Of a stretch of DNA of 64,000 nucleotides, positions 1 through 15,549 are shown piece after piece. The stretch comes from Myrmaecium sp. VS I D KN 1 (lineage: Eukaryota; Ascomycota; Dothideomycetes; Valsariales; Valsariaceae). Numbering within the stretch: the stretch's first letter is position 1; each line of letters starts with the position of its first letter. The stretch spans positions 248,001-312,000 of the forward strand of contig JADQAV010000008.1 in NCBI GenBank assembly GCA_019775845.1, written 5' to 3'. Position numbers and translations under genes: made by a program. The notes under the pieces were generated by a model. It did no database searches, was not told the DNA's origin, and saw only the letters and a list, made by a program, of their open reading frames with translations.

Positions 1-761
1 TTTTTTCGCGTTAATAGCCTGATTGAAGTGGACCGAACAAGCTGGCCGCGTGCGGTGGACGAGAAGACCAGGTGGGAGAGCGCTGCAAAGAGGAGGCACA
101 GAGGGATGTTACTGCGCGACTGGAGGGATTGAGCGTAGAGGGAGCGGGTGAGTGATAGCGGGAGATTGGTCCCTCGGAATATATAAGTGCATGGCCTGGA
201 GTCTGGATATATGGTCAATCCTAGCTCGTTGGTTTCCCTGTGGCTGATGGCAGGATTTCGATGTCCATTTAAAGAACTATTATATGGTCTAATAGCCAAA
301 GTATCGGCAGCTAATAATACAGTTCACGGTTCTCATGTGTTTCAAACATGATCCAAGTGATTTTTAAGGGCTTGAAGCCATGCCAAATCCAGTCTCATCG
401 GCACTTAAGCTAGAACCCAGGCCGATCCAGCCTTTAAATCGAGGCGCAGAACTGTCCACGGATGCTATCACCGCTATCACGCCTCTCTGTCCAGATGTTC
501 CATACTTTCAGATCTTTCTGCCCAAGATTGCTCGATGAACTGGGCTAGCAGCGTACCAACACCCGTTCCACCATCCCATCCCTCTTTTGAAAGGCCCCGG
601 TTTGCCATCCCCCCATCTAGCAAAGATTTCCAGCCGTAGAGGATCTCGTGCCGCCTATATAACCGATGATATTAGCGTAGACAGACCACCCTTTGTTGAG
701 CCTGTGATTTAGTACCACCGGAGCACATAGTTACCTTAAGGCGCCGGGGGGGTTTTAGGGC
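1..761. other. Ordinary-composition flank, no gene seen
   Basis: Base composition is mixed and normal, unlike the AT-rich block that follows. I see no long open frame, no convincing spliced gene, no tRNA and no repeat. The junction to the AT-rich block is sharp, near a run of G at about 744-752, so this is probably unique DNA at the edge of a mutated repeat domain. Confidence 0.5.
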
Positions 762-1548
762 AGAGTACTATAAGTAAATTAGAAAGAATACTATAAATAC
801 TATTATTTTATATAAGGAACATATAATATTATGGATTTATATATAAAATTATAATAGTAACTGCTTATAGATAGAAAGAATATCTATTAAAGATAGAAAA
901 AGATAATAGTATTATATTTATTAAAACATTATATAATTATAATAGAGTAGTATAGGGAATTTAATTCTATAAGTTAATATTACTTTTTAAACTTAAAATA
1001 GTATTAAAATACTACTACGAGAGTACTAGAATAATAATAGAAGAGTATTAGAATACTACTATAAGGATATTAATATAATATAATAAGGAATTTAGAATAC
1101 TACTAGAAGAGTTTTAATATAGTATAATAAGAGACTTAATATACGATTAGAAGAGTATTAATATACTATTAAGAAAGAAGTATAATACTACTAAAAGAGT
1201 AATATACTACTACTAAGAGTATTAGTAAGATTAGTATATATTTTAAGTAGTTTATAAAGACGAGTAAATATAGATAGAGTAAAGCTTTAAAAGTAAGTAC
1301 TTAAGGTAGTCCGAAGCTAGAAAGAATGAATTTACCTTAGTATACTTATATAAGATATTAAGTAATATAGATTCTAGTAAATACCCGGCCTAGTATATAC
1401 TAAATAAAAAGTTATACTCTATCTATATATATTAAAGTAAGATAATAACCTATCTAATATATACTCTGCCTAATTAGAAATATTATAGTACTATACTTTA
1501 TATAAGATTAAGAAAAAAAAAGCTACTAATATATAAAACGCTAAAGAT

Positions 1549-1698
1549 ATTAGATAGAAATAAAAATAGAAATAAAAATAGAAATAGAAATAGAAATAGA
1601 AAATAGAAATAGAAATAGAAATAGAAATAGAAATAGAAATAGAAATAGAAATAGAAATAGAAATAGAAATAGAAATAGAAATAGAAATAGAAATAGAT
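1549..1698. repeat. AGAAAT hexanucleotide microsatellite
   Basis: About 24 head-to-tail copies of a 6-bp AGAAAT unit, the first few carrying AAAAAT variants. It lies inside the RIP-mutated block. The unit contains no CpA or TpG on either strand, so it could persist or expand after RIP ended. No function is implied. Confidence 0.9.
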
Positions 1699-4600
1699 AA
1701 CTTATATATAGTACTTTACTACTTACTCTCCTTAAGATAATTAAGATAAATTAAGGAGCGTTTACTCTTATTAAGACTATTATTAATCTTATCTTCCTCG
1801 TTAACTAAGCTCTAACCTCTAAAGGACGGTAGTTTACTATTTATATATAACTTATTATCCGACTAGGTATATAGGAACTTAAATTCTTTAGTATTTAAGT
1901 CCGAGCTAGTTAACTTATTAGACGGAATAGTAATAAAAGAACAGCGGCGTAAAGATTAGGAGCGAGATAGTATAGTATATAATAGTAGAGTAATACTACT
2001 TTATTAAGCCTAGTAAGAGGTACGAGAAGTATATAAAGCTTAGAATTACTAGGATTTCTAGGATTACTTAAACTATTAGAACTACTCGGACTATTAAAAC
2101 TACTAAAAGTTTAAAGATTATAATTAACGGTAAGATAATTAGTAAGAAGGTAAAGGTAAAGATTAGTAAGAGGACTAGCGAGAGCGCTAAGAGTTTATAT
2201 AAAAACTAGCGATTATACTAAGGCGCTTAAGAATATAGAAATTTAGTAAGGATATTAGGCGAATATTATATTAAAGTTTACTTTACTTTATAGTTATACG
2301 CTACTTCTAGGAGTTAAAACGAAAATTAGTCTACTAGATATATTTAATCTTATTAAGATCTACTATAGTCTCCTAGTATTTAAAGAGATATAGGTAGGAG
2401 TAAAGCTCTTTTACTAATTAATTAAACTATTTATATATAACGTTTATCTTTATATAGGTACTAAAAAGTTAATAAAGATAAGCTTTATAAAAGCCTAGCT
2501 ATATTCTATCGAGCTTATAACAGAGAGATAATCCTTAAGAAAAGAGAAGATATTAGTAAAAATTACTAGATTATATTTTTAAATAAAGTACTTTTAGATC
2601 GTAACTTTATTTTCTAAATCTTAGAAAAGGCTAGTTTTATCTACTTCTATTAAGCGCTTAATATAGTTTAATATATTTATTATAGATTAAGACTTCTATA
2701 AATTCTAATTCTAGCGGAGATACTTACTAGCTTCTCTAATAATCTACTAACTAGACGGATTATTAAAATAATATAAGAAGTATTTATAAGGGAGATCTTC
2801 TTCCTTAGACTTATTAAAGAATAATAGGAATATAATTTAAGCCTCTAATTATAAGTACTTTAGATACGGCTCGATACTTATATAACTATTAAAAAGTATA
2901 TAATAGTTATACTTATAGCGAGAGCTAGAAGTAGTAGGGTAAATAGTAGGAATAGGAGTAATATCGCCGGAAGTAACCTCGATCTATATATATTAGTACT
3001 ATATATTATATTTATACTTACGGAGCTGACTTATATCTTCCTTAAGGTTAGAAGTATTAGGCTCTAGCTATAGTAGTATAGTAGTACTCTTAAAGATTAT
3101 TATTCTTATATCTAGGATTTTATCTGTAGTAGGCTGGCTAGCTCTCGCTCGAAATAAGTATTAGCTATTATTATAAAGAATTTAAGAATATTAGAAACGC
3201 TAGCTACTACTATATTTACTACTAGAGCGTAATAAGTATTAATTACTATCTCGCTATCTAGACTATAAGTATTAAGAGTTATTTAATAGGCTATCGCAGC
3301 GGTATTATTTCTTATAACTATAAATATTAGTATTAGCTCCGTTATTTTTAAATTATATATTATAATTATCGCGGAGTATAATTAAAGAAGGATGATAACG
3401 TTTAGAAGGCTTACTATTAATATTAATAGTTAGTAGTATAGTATTATAACTAGTTATTAGCTAGTAGCGGAGGAGCTATATTATAATACTAATACTATAA
3501 GAGAGGAAGTAATAAAAGAGTATATAAAAGAATAATAAGATAAGAGGTAGTAGTTATATATAGTATAGTATAGATAGAGTATAAGAGGTATAGGAAGTAT
3601 TAATTAGTAGAGAGTTAAAGAGACTAGCAGAGAGAGGGAAGAGGTAGTAAATACTATTAACTACTTATATTTCTAAGTAGTAAAGTATACCGCCGGTCGT
3701 AATATCTACGTAACGTGCCTACCTTTAATATTATAATCTTTAATTATTATTATACTATTTTCCGTCGTCCGCTCGTTATCTTAGTTTCGATCTTATATTA
3801 TATATAATTATTAATATATCTTATACGCAAGTAGCTCCGTAAGTATTATTTATATATACTTTTTCTATAAGGTATATAATAGTAGAACTAATAAGTCCAT
3901 ATAATAAGTTTAAACTACCCTAATTACTACTAAGTAAAACTACTATAAGTACCTGGTTAAGTAACTCCCCTAAAAATAGGCGTTACTAATTACGCTTTAA
4001 GTTACTTATTTATTACTATATAGTCTTATATATTACTACTAATAACTATTAAACTAGTAAGTACTAGCGATACTAAAGAATCTATAAATCTATAGGATTA
4101 TAAGCGGTTAGTATATATTATTAGCTAGTTAGTTTTTTTACGCGGGCTCTTATTATAAAACCTTACTTATATTACCTACTAGATTATACAGAACTAAGAA
4201 TTTTTAAATTTTAACTTCCTCGACTTTTTTTTTTATCTGGACTAGGGCGGCTAATATATATTATCCCCTACTATATACTAACTCCTAGAATAGGGTTATA
4301 GCTAAATATATTTATTTTAGATATTAAATTAGACTACTTAACCGCGTAATATAACGCTAGAATATTTATTATTAGATTTTCTAATCCTATTTAAAATCTT
4401 TCTATTCTACTTAACTCTATAGGTTTAAGTATTACTTTTTTAGTTATACGGGAAATAAGAGATACTAAGCGATATAAGTAGATACTAAATAAGTAAAACT
4501 AGGTTAACTTACTTCGGGTAGAATATTTATATAAGGTTTTTAAGATTCCTTACTTAAAACCTTCTAGACCTCTTCTTATAATCTACCTCTAGCCGGTACT

Positions 4601-7600
4601 TAGTATTAATATAGTACTTAAAAGTACGCTAACTAAGCCCTAACTATTCTCTTTACTTAAGTTCCTAGTTTATTATCTTTTTTTTAAGTACTCGCCGGAC
4701 GTTCTTATTACCCTATAGCTAATTTAACGCTATATCTTAAAATATTATATATATTAGCCTAGCTATTTTCTTATATAGTCTAGACTAGTTAAATTTATTA
4801 TAATCTCCTCCGGTTTTAATAAAGGCCTTTACGGACGTCGTTAAGTTAAGGAAGTTCTTATAAGTATAATATATAGCGATATAATTAGTATTACTAACCT
4901 TCTTCTTACTTTTATAGTCGGTAGTCTCTATAGTTATACTATAGGTTAATAGGAAGATTAGCTTAGAGAACCTTATATAAAACCCTTATATATATATACC
5001 TTATTAATTAAGAGTATCTCTTTATAAACTAATAGTTAGAGTATTATTATAGTATAATTAAGATTAGCGTTATTATAAGGACGCGTTAGTAGAAAGTAGA
5101 CTAGCGCGTTTCTTATATATATAATAAATATTACTAATATATATACCTACCTCCTCTAAGCTATATCTATACGGTTTTTTTAGCGATATATTTTACCTAC
5201 TAACCCTAAATATCCTAAACTTTATTACTTTATAATTACTATAGCTAGAGTTAAATATAATACTAGTATAAGTTTTAGTAAAGATAAAGATAAGAGTATA
5301 TAATTTACTATAGTCCCTAATTACGGGAGGCTAGTATTTAAAGCTTTATATAAGGCGCTAGCCTACCGCGGTAAAGCTGTACTTATACTAGCCCCTTATT
5401 ATAAATACTAATTTAAAGCCGGTAGTATGTAGCTTATTAAGAACTTATAATACTTATTTATTTAGTATTAAACTCTTACTAGCTATAGCGCTGCGTAAGA
5501 TTTATTACTACTAAAAGTTAACTAAACTACTTTATTATATATTACCCTTTATAAGACTAGTTAGAGAGATCGCCTATAAATTTAAGTTAGATTTAAGGTT
5601 TTAAGTAAGTATAATTATAGCTCTCTAAGAGGTAATAGAAGCCTATCTAATTAGTAACTTTAAAGGTATATCTACCTTATATTAAACAGTTATTCTTTAT
5701 ACTATTTATACTAAGAGAGTAATTATAAAAGGTAAAGATATAAGCCTTACTAGAAGGCTTAGGGAGGGTATTAAGGTAGCTAGATAATTAATAGGGAGAA
5801 AAAAAATAGTAAATCTATACTTATAGTATAGATAAATACTATATATAGACTAAGCTTTAATATAAAGGATTAGTATTTTAGAAATAAACTTTTCTACTAT
5901 AAGCCGGTCCTTTTAAAAATATTATATTAATTATCTATATTAATTTAGTTTATTAATTAATAATATCTAATTAAAAGCCGCCTATCCTTTCCATTTAAAA
6001 TAGTAAGTTTTATAGGTAGAGAAGTATAAGTAAATCTAAACCTATATCGTTACTTAAAATATATAGATTTAAGTATAGTTTAAAATAAAAAAATAAGAAC
6101 TTAAAATTTAACTAAACACTATAATATAATAGGGTAGTAATATAAATCGAGTATATTAACTATTAGACCTATAGGATTAATATATTAAATTTTTAAAAAA
6201 ATTAACCGCGGCGCGCTTAAGATAAAATAGAAACTAATTTATTATTTTATTATTAATTTATAGAAGCTAGATAGCCTAAGCTCCTTAAATACCCTAGTAT
6301 ATATAAATAGAAACTACTCTAGCTATTTTATTATAAGTAGTATATACTAATTAGTACTATCTATAAACCCGCCTACTTAAAGAGAAGAAATATAGATACT
6401 ACGTACTTATAATATATTAACTAGCTAATACGAGCTAGATATTAACGTTTAAATACTATAACGGGGGGTTAGTACCTTAAGTATATAAAGGAGTATTATA
6501 GTCTTAAAGATAAATACTCTAACTAGATAGTTTCTACTTAACCCTAGCTAGTAAGTATATAATAAGATAAGCCTATATATAGAATAGGACTTCTCTTTAT
6601 TTCTTACTAGTAGTTCTAACCTAGCTATATAACGGTATATAGAAAAATCTAATCTTAATTTTAAAGTTACTCTAGGGGGTATATAAGAAGGTAGCTAGGG
6701 TATTATAGGAAGAGATACTATAGTTATTTAAGTAGTATAAGATATTATTATTTCTTTCTACCTTATTTCTAAACGTAATAACGCGAGGGTATAAGTAAAC
6801 TCCTAGAGATAGAAAATAACTAGTTATTACTAATAAGTAAGCTTAAATCTTAGAAAATATAGAATAGTAGTATAGGGCTATTATAATATCCTAGCTATAT
6901 TAAAGGGTAAGCCTAGTTACTAGAAGAGTTATTTATAATAGCTTACTAAGAGCGTATATAAACTTAAAATTTAGTAGGATAGAGGGGCCTAAGTATTTTA
7001 CCTAGGGAGACTTAGATATAAGGCTTTTATATAAGATTTTAGACCTAATTAATAAGAGGAGAAAGACTTAAATAGATTTAAGTATTAATAAAGTATACCG
7101 GGCTTTAACGTAGCGGCTTTATTATTATTAATAGTAGCTAGTTTAACTTTAGGAGCTAGAGATAAATTTAGTTTATTATTAGAGCTTATCTAGACCTACT
7201 TAGGTAATAACTCTAATATAAGGCTTTTATATAAGGGTAAAAGGTGTAGAATTAAGGATCTATTATAGTATAGAATTTAGGATTAAACTAGAAAGGAACT
7301 ATAATAGCTTCTTAATATATAAATATTTAGTCCTATACTTTCCTAGCTAAATAATACGTAATAGCTACTTCTTAACTTCTTATACTACTATATCTCTATC
7401 TATTATATAGTTTTTATCTACCTTATCCTAAATAGAGCTAGGTAATAAGTCTAGCAGCTTTACTTCTTCTCTTTCCTTATCTAAGTAATTATTTAGATCC
7501 TCTAGCTTAGTATAAATTAGTTTTTTATAATTTTACTTCTTAATATCCTAGGCCTGTAGGACCCTCTTTAACTCCTTACTATAGTTAATTATAGCAATAT

Positions 7601-10600
7601 AACCCCGTATTACTCTAGCCTTATATAGAGCTTTATAATAAGCCCTAATAATATCCTTACGGTTAATACGCTTTAATTAAATAGATATTAGTATAAATAT
7701 TAATAATAAAAGACTTATAGTTATTTATATTATAACCCTATAGGCGAGCTAGTTCTTATTAATCTTCTTCTCTCCTACTTACTATTACGCCTTAGTATTC
7801 TTTAATAGTTACTAATTACGCCTTATTAATTTTATTAATAAGCGGATCTATAAAGAATCTTACTTAAGCGGCGACGAAGTCCCCTATATAAAGAGTTAAT
7901 AGTTATTTTAATAGTATATCTTAGGTATAACTTACTTAATACTTCCTAATAAAAGTTTATCTCTTTAAAAATAGGCTAAGCTTTCTTAGCCTCCTTTAGT
8001 ATAAGTTTATTTTTTTTATAAAATTTATTATACTTACTACGTAATATCTATTCTATCTTTAAATATATATTATAGTTAACCTTCCTATCTTCTCTTATAA
8101 TATAATTACTAAGACTAATATCCTCTAATTTAAGTAATTATAGGGCTTATAAGGGTAAAGATAGTTTAGTCGTTAGATTAAAAGTACTCGGCTTCTTTTT
8201 AGTCTTATTCTTCTTTACTAGTATATATAGGGGGACCTCGTTCTTTTACTTTTTACACCTAGGTATTAAGGGGAGGTAGGAAAAGAAGTATCTAAGTATC
8301 GCTTCTAATACCTTATTATAACTAGACTTAGACGGGCTTAGTAATAATATAAGTAACTCCGCAGATTTACTCGCTATAAATAGTACGTTATTAGCTTATA
8401 TTAGTTACGGTTTATAGCTAAAGGTACCTTCTTACCTAGTATAAGTATTATAAGTTACTTACTCTTACTCTTACTCTTACTTAAAGTTTTTAAGTCCTCT
8501 TAAATATCTATTTAGAGGTTTAGCTTTTAATTTTTAGGGTTAATAGTAGCGAAGTAGTTACTAGAGTTAAGATATCTTTCTTAAACCTAGTTTATAATAT
8601 CTTCCTATTAGTATATAAACTGTAGTTATATAAGCGTTAAGTATAAGCTATACGTATTAGTATAGAGCTAGTATATTTAATATTATTATTTTAATTTTAG
8701 CCGGTTATAAGCGATTAGATAAGTATATATAAATAACTACTTAAAATTAAAATTTTAGGGTATCCCTATAACTAGTACTATAATTCTCTATAATACGTAC
8801 TATAATTCCCTATAATATACCGTTAAGATTCTTTATAATACGCGCTAGATTTCGCTTATTATATATACTATTAGTTATATATAGGTATTTTATATTTAGT
8901 ATTTATAACTTTAGCTAGGTCTCCTTATTACTAATACTCTATAGAATAATACTTAAGATTAAAGATAAAGAAATACTCCGTAAGCTTAAGGAAGTAGTAA
9001 AAAAGGTAATAAGTATACTTTATACTATTTCTACTCGCGTTAACTTTCTTTAGCTAATTATATAAATAACTAGATAGAATAATAGCTAAGCTAATACTTT
9101 AGCTAATATATAAGATATAAACTATTCTCTTATATCTTACTATAGTTATTTAATCTAGATATATAAATACTATAATAAATAATATAACTAGTATATAAGG
9201 CTTCTATATAAAGTAATAACGCGCTAATAAACTATTATATAACTAGGTAGATTAAATACCGGATTAAACTAGGTTTAAGGTATATAAGGCTTTTATATAA
9301 GGTTATAATACTCTAATAGAAGGCTTTAGGTTTTAATAAAGCTAGGGTAGCTAGCTAAGGCTAATACTAAGATAGAGGATATTAAAAGTAATAAAGATAA
9401 TAATACTAACGGTAAATTCTATAATCTACCTATTCCTTATATATTCTAATATATTATAGATAACTTTATACTAATTATAGTCCTTATAAAGACCTTAGGG
9501 GAAAATATAGTCTTTTAAGCTATAATCCTTAATATTATTAAGAATATTAGCTACGAGTAGCTAGGTAAATATCTAATTACGCGTAAGAGCTTAGATATAC
9601 TTAACTTAACTATAGAAGCTTATACTATCTAATCTATATACTTATATTATATATAATTAACTAACTACTTTATAGTTCGAGTTAGTTTTTATAATAGTAC
9701 TTTACGTACTAGTAAACTCGAGTAAATATTAAATATAATAGCTTATATATTCGCTTACTATCTATTAATCTCGAGATCTTATAAGAACCCTAATCCTATA
9801 TAATATTTATTACTAATAATTTATAGCCCTTAGTTTAAGTAAGCTTAAGGCGGCTTCTACAGCCCTATTAACTTTAAAAACTAGTTAAATAAAGCTATTA
9901 ACTCTAAGGACTAGTTAGGCGAAGCTATTTTATAATAGTAAGATCCTAACTAGGGGTAAGAAATAATTAGGTAGATAGATAGATAGCCTTATAATATAAT
10001 AATTAGTTTTTAAAGGGATATATTAAAGTATTAAAATAGTATAGAAAAAGGCCTTCTACTATAAATAGATATCCCGGGTTTTTTAGGTTTTTAAAAGGTT
10101 CTAAGGTTCGGGTTTAGTTAGTTTTAGGTTAGTAGAGCCTCTAGATTTTTAGCTTAGGTTTTTTTTAGTTAGCTAGACTTTTATTTAGTTAACTTTTAGA
10201 ACCTAATAAGCTATCCTAAGTAGGATATTTTTATCGGAGCAGATCTAAGTCTTTAATATTTACTATCTCTTAAGAACTATCCTCGCGATACCGGCCCTTA
10301 TAAAGAACTCCTATTTTAGTATAATAATAGCTGGGGTAGTTAAATAGAGTAAATTCTAATATATATTATTAGAGGGTAGCTCTATACGGAATACTAGTAG
10401 ATAGTATATATACCTTCTTAATAACTTACTTATCTTCCCTTCTAACTTTATTTATTTCTAGATATATCTAAACGATATATATATACTTTAGTATAAGTTA
10501 GAGATTATTATTTTAGGCGGGTTATTTACGCTAGGTGCTACTACGCCTCTAAAGAGGTAATTCTTACTATTTAGCCGGTATAATCTATCGCTATACTACC

Positions 10601-13600
10601 CCTCTTTATTCGTAATTTAGGTATTATTAATAAAATATTTTATTTATATAATAAAGCTTTTCTTATTAAAGATAACGACTAGTTAGTTAGTAAGGCCGAT
10701 ATTACTAAAATTAAGAAATCTATATTTATTAACTAATTATTCGATCCCGCGGATATATCTCTATAGTAAGGATATAGCGAAAAATATATTATCCGCCGGA
10801 TAATTAATACGTCTTTTAGATCTTCTTTATTACGTCCGGTTAAGATAATAGCGTACTTACGCGCTGAACTAAAAATTACTACTTATACTAAATAGTAGTT
10901 TATAGACGAGTTCGCCTCTTAGGAGTCTAGAATAGTATTTTTATTACTAATTATACTTTTTATTAACGCTTTTAACTTATATCGTAATATATATAGATTA
11001 ATAATAGGGATTTATATAATACTTATATTCTTAGACCGAACCTAGAGATCTATATAGTTAAATATATTCCCGGTTATACTTAGACTATATAGTATAAACT
11101 TCTCTAACGTAATTAGTAGTATTTACTACTTAAGTAATCTTAAGAAAGGAGTAGAAGTACAGCTCTTTAGTTAGTAAATCCTTCTTTATATACCTATACT
11201 TTATCTTCGCGGTAATATACTATAATAAAATAATAATATAGGGTACTTAGCTTAGACCGCTAGATTTAGTTACCGCAGATATATAGTTTATAAAGATTAA
11301 AGATACTAGATAAACTTTAATATTATTCTTAAAAGTTAGTATTATTTTAAGATATAACGGATTAGAGATAATACTAATACACGCTTAGTAGGATTAAAGA
11401 AGAAGAAGTCTTTTACTAAGCTAAGTATAAAGAGCTAGCTCGGGCCTTTAGAGGATATCTTCCTTATATTAGATTTTATTTATAGCTAACCCCCGGATAC
11501 TACCTATAATAAATATAGTAGTATTATAAAAAAGGCTCTTATTATCCTCCTCTTAGAAATCCTTACGCTAGCTTCTAAATTAAGTTTCTTATAGAAACTA
11601 TAGTAAATATAATTCCTACTTAGGTTTATATAACTATAGTCTCCTATCTACTACCTTAAGTTCTATAACTTCTAGGAACTTACGCGTACTTTTATTATCT
11701 TCTTAATTCTATTACGTAGATAGCTTATAGTCTATAAAATTAAATTTCCGTACTACTAGGTAATTATAAAAATATTCCGTAATAAATAAGAGATATAAAA
11801 TAGTATAGATATAATTATCTACTATTTCGCAGCGATTATAAAATTAAATACGATATTAATAGCGCTAAATCTAACTAAAAAAGTTAAAGAAAGTCTTTTA
11901 TAGATAGGAATTACTAGCCGCTTATATTTCTAAGATTTAGTATAAACTACCGCTAATATTATAAGCCTAACTACGTCCCGCAGAGATATAAACTCTAAAC
12001 GGCCTTAATTTAGTTATAAACTTAGCCTCCGCGCTTTCTTATAACCCTAACCGCTAAATAGGAGACGTAGTTCTAAAATAAAAAACTTAATAGCTAGGAA
12101 TAAACTATTATATTAATATACTTATATCTAACGAAGTCTCGAAGTATATTTATTAGTAGTAATTACTTACTTACTACTAAATATATAAATTCCTTACTTT
12201 CTAATACTAGGTTAATAGAGGTCTCTATACTAAATAAATCTAAAAATAATTTTATAAACTTCCTACTTACCCTAATTATAAGAAAGTCTAGAGCGTAGTA
12301 GTAAATAGACCTTTTATAGATAAAGAAGATTCTTAATATTTATATTCTCCTATATTACCCTACTATAGCCTATAAGTATAGTAGTTTTATTAATATAGGA
12401 ACTTTATCTAGTAAAGATAAGCACCGGTAAGCTAATAGTTTATAGTACCTAGAACTACTAAAATACTAAATTAAATAGAAAATTTAAATCCCTAGCTATA
12501 AATACTAACTTCTATAATATAGTATATATACTAATTAAAAAAGAAAATCTTTATTAAACGATACGCTTTCTCCTAATAGGTAGATTTTAGTAATCTAATA
12601 AGTAGCTTACTATAATTATTAATTAGATTTAAAAATATTATCTAGTACTTATATTTATCCTTTACTTTTTTTACTCTTACTACTCTACTAGCGAGACTAA
12701 AGAAGATAATAAATAAGCTTTAGTAATAATAAACCCAGCGCTTTTAATATATCTTAATCTAGTATTTAATAGTTCTTAAAGTTATCTTATACTACTAGCG
12801 CCGGTAAATATATAATATTTAAGGTAGATAATTATATTATTATAAGGAAGGCTAATATTAGGCGTATTAATAGAATCTTTATTTATAGAATAAGGTTTAA
12901 GAGGTATCTTTTTATAGTTATTATACTTATTTAGGAGCTGTTTTCTAGTATAGTTAGTATTCCTAGTTCTAAGGATTCTATTCTTAGCGTACTTATTACT
13001 TATATCTTAAAAGAGCGTATTATTATTAGACTTCTAAGTATTAAAGTCTAGAGTATCTAGATTACTCCTAGCTTAAGAAATAATAAACTTTTATATATTA
13101 ATTAGAATATATACTATATATAGGCGAGCTTATCTCGGCTACTAGTATTAAAATATAAAATCTATTAGGCCTCGCCGGGTATATCTAAAGATAAATAAGA
13201 TACTTAAGTAATAGTTAATATACTTCTACCTCTCTTTTATATATATAAAGAAAAAACTTTATAGATATATAATTATCGCTGCTTAGTTATAGTACCGTTA
13301 ACTTAATTAGTTTATACTACGCCGATTTTTATTAAGGTTATAGACTAAATACCTATACCTAACTAAGTAAAGTATAAGATATACTAGTACTACTAAGGCG
13401 TATTACTAAGTATAGTATTCGCTAAATATATAAACTACTCTATAACTACTACTTATTAACTACTATAAACTATCGCCTTTATTTATTATTACTACTTATT
13501 ATCTATAGTTAGAGCTATTAACTTACTCTATACTTCTTCCTCTAAAGGTTACTTATTAAGTTTATAAAGTACTTAGCTTAATATAAATAGCTAGCTTATA

Positions 13601-15125
13601 TACTTACTATATAAGTATATTTAGTTAAAGTATCCCCGGCGGCCGACCGTATAATAATAAGGTAAGTATTTTCTTATAACTTTATAATTAGCTACCTACC
13701 TATCTTATAATATAACTAACCTACTAATTAATAGAGTTAAGTCTTAAATAACTATAAAGTAAAATATACTTTACCTCCTCTCTATTAGTACTAGTTATCT
13801 ACTAAAAGTATTTTTATTAACTTAATACTACTTTCGCGTATAATACTAAGCCTATTATACTTAAACTAATAGTTATATAGCTTTAATATATTAACGTTCG
13901 TAATCCCGATATAAAGGAGGTATATACTATATCGCTAATAAGGCTTAAGTTACTAAGTAGAGGTAGTAATATTTCTATATTACTAGTTAAACTACTAGGA
14001 ATATAGTACTAATCTAATTTATATAAGAAAATTAAACTTATAAGGATACTTCTTAGTTACTAATTTTCCTATATAAATTAGCGGACTATAGTAGTAAGTT
14101 TATATTATTACTTATAATAAGCTATTTCTTACTCCTCCTTACTTCTACTTTTACCTTCTCTTTATTAATATTCGTTAACCTAACGTCCTAAATATATACT
14201 CTCTACTATAATACTATTTACTTCTTATAGACGGCTATCCGCGAGCTATAAGTATAGAAATTATTAAAGTAAGCTACTATTCTTACTACTACCCTCGCTT
14301 ATTTATAATACTATAGTATATCTAGTTTAATAACTATAGCTAACTCCTCTTAATATAATACTTCTTAAAGCTATAAGACGACTAACTACTACTATTATAC
14401 TAGTAAGTATTTCTCTTATTATTCTAAACTTATTTAAACTTAATTTCCGGATACTAATAACTTAAACTTTACTCTTTACTAAGATAAATAACGTTCTTAA
14501 AAGCTCCTCCTATCTTATAAATTAGCTCTTCTCTCCCGCTATTCTATCTATTAAATAGTTATATAGAAGTATTTATATAAAGATAAGGAGAAGTATATTT
14601 ATAAATTATATATAAATAACTCTATCGCTTTCCCCTCGTCTACTACTAATAGTACCTTCCTTAGTTTTATATACCTTCGCTCCTTTATTACTTAACTTAG
14701 TACTTACCTTTACTAGTAATCCTAACTTCCCTCCTCTTACTAATTCCTGCGGGCTAGCGATAAAGGTAGGATATTTATTTTTAAAGATAAAGATAAGTAC
14801 CTTCTAATATCTACCTTAGTTTTAAAATAGATAAAACTATTTATACCTATAGTATTACTATCTAAATATCTTATCTATCTTTATATATTATACTTACTTC
14901 TTATTAGTAAATATCCGGCTATTACCTAGGTATATTAATATAAGTTAAAGTTAAGATTAGTTATATTAAGTTAGTAGTATATATAGATATATAGTAAAAA
15001 TAAATATTTATTCTTACTCTAAATAATATTATACTCTCCCTCTATACCTACTAAACTATAGGCTTACTAGTAATATAATTCCCTACTATATATATTACTA
15101 ATAGCCTACTACTTTAATATAGCTA

Positions 15126-15245
15126 TATAACTCTACTATTATAACTATAATATTCTACTATTATAGCTATAATACTCTACTATTATAGTTATAATACTCT
15201 ACTATTATAGCTATAATACTCTACTATTATAGCTATAATATACTT
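15126..15245. repeat. 22-bp tandem repeat near the block's right end
   Basis: About five copies of a 22-bp unit of the form CTCTACTATTATAGCTATAA, with single-base variants. It sits in the last 400 bp of the AT-rich block. The copies are nearly identical while their surroundings are scrambled, so the amplification is younger than most of the mutation around it. Confidence 0.85.
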
Positions 15246-15549
15246 CTAAAATTATAGTAATACTATTTTTATATACTCTATCTTTTAGGCTTAAAATTAT
15301 TTTATCTATAATATTACTTTATTATCCTATTATACTAAAAGATATATACTAAGAAAGGACTATTAATACTATATTTATACTAAAACTTTCTTAATATAAT
15401 ATTACTATTTCTACTTTTATATATATATATCTCTTTTAGTTTAATAATATCTAAGCTGATATTTTTAAAGTATTTAGTTTTAAGATAGAATATAATAGTA
15501 TAAGACTAGTAACACTCTGCTTTGAACCCCCCTTAGCGCTCTAAGGTAG

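Larger units (their letters stand above)
762..15505. repeat. RIP-saturated AT-rich block of dead repeats
   Basis: About 14.7 kb of A+T-dominated sequence with no usable ORF on either strand. CpA and TpG are almost missing: 1021-1080 and 2161-2220, for example, contain neither. CpG, GpC and TpA persist. That is the product expected from repeat-induced point mutation (C to T, preferentially at CpA) acting to saturation on duplicated DNA in a filamentous ascomycete. The block is probably one or several old transposable elements, possibly nested, but mutation is so complete that I cannot assign family, termini or target duplications. It should be treated as a fossil and probably as constitutive heterochromatin. 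Sharp composition changes mark both ends. Confidence 0.85.

Noticed and set aside
762-15505. Naming transposable-element families in the AT-rich block
   Set aside because: Mutation is so complete that no protein domain, terminal repeat or target duplication can be recognised by reading.
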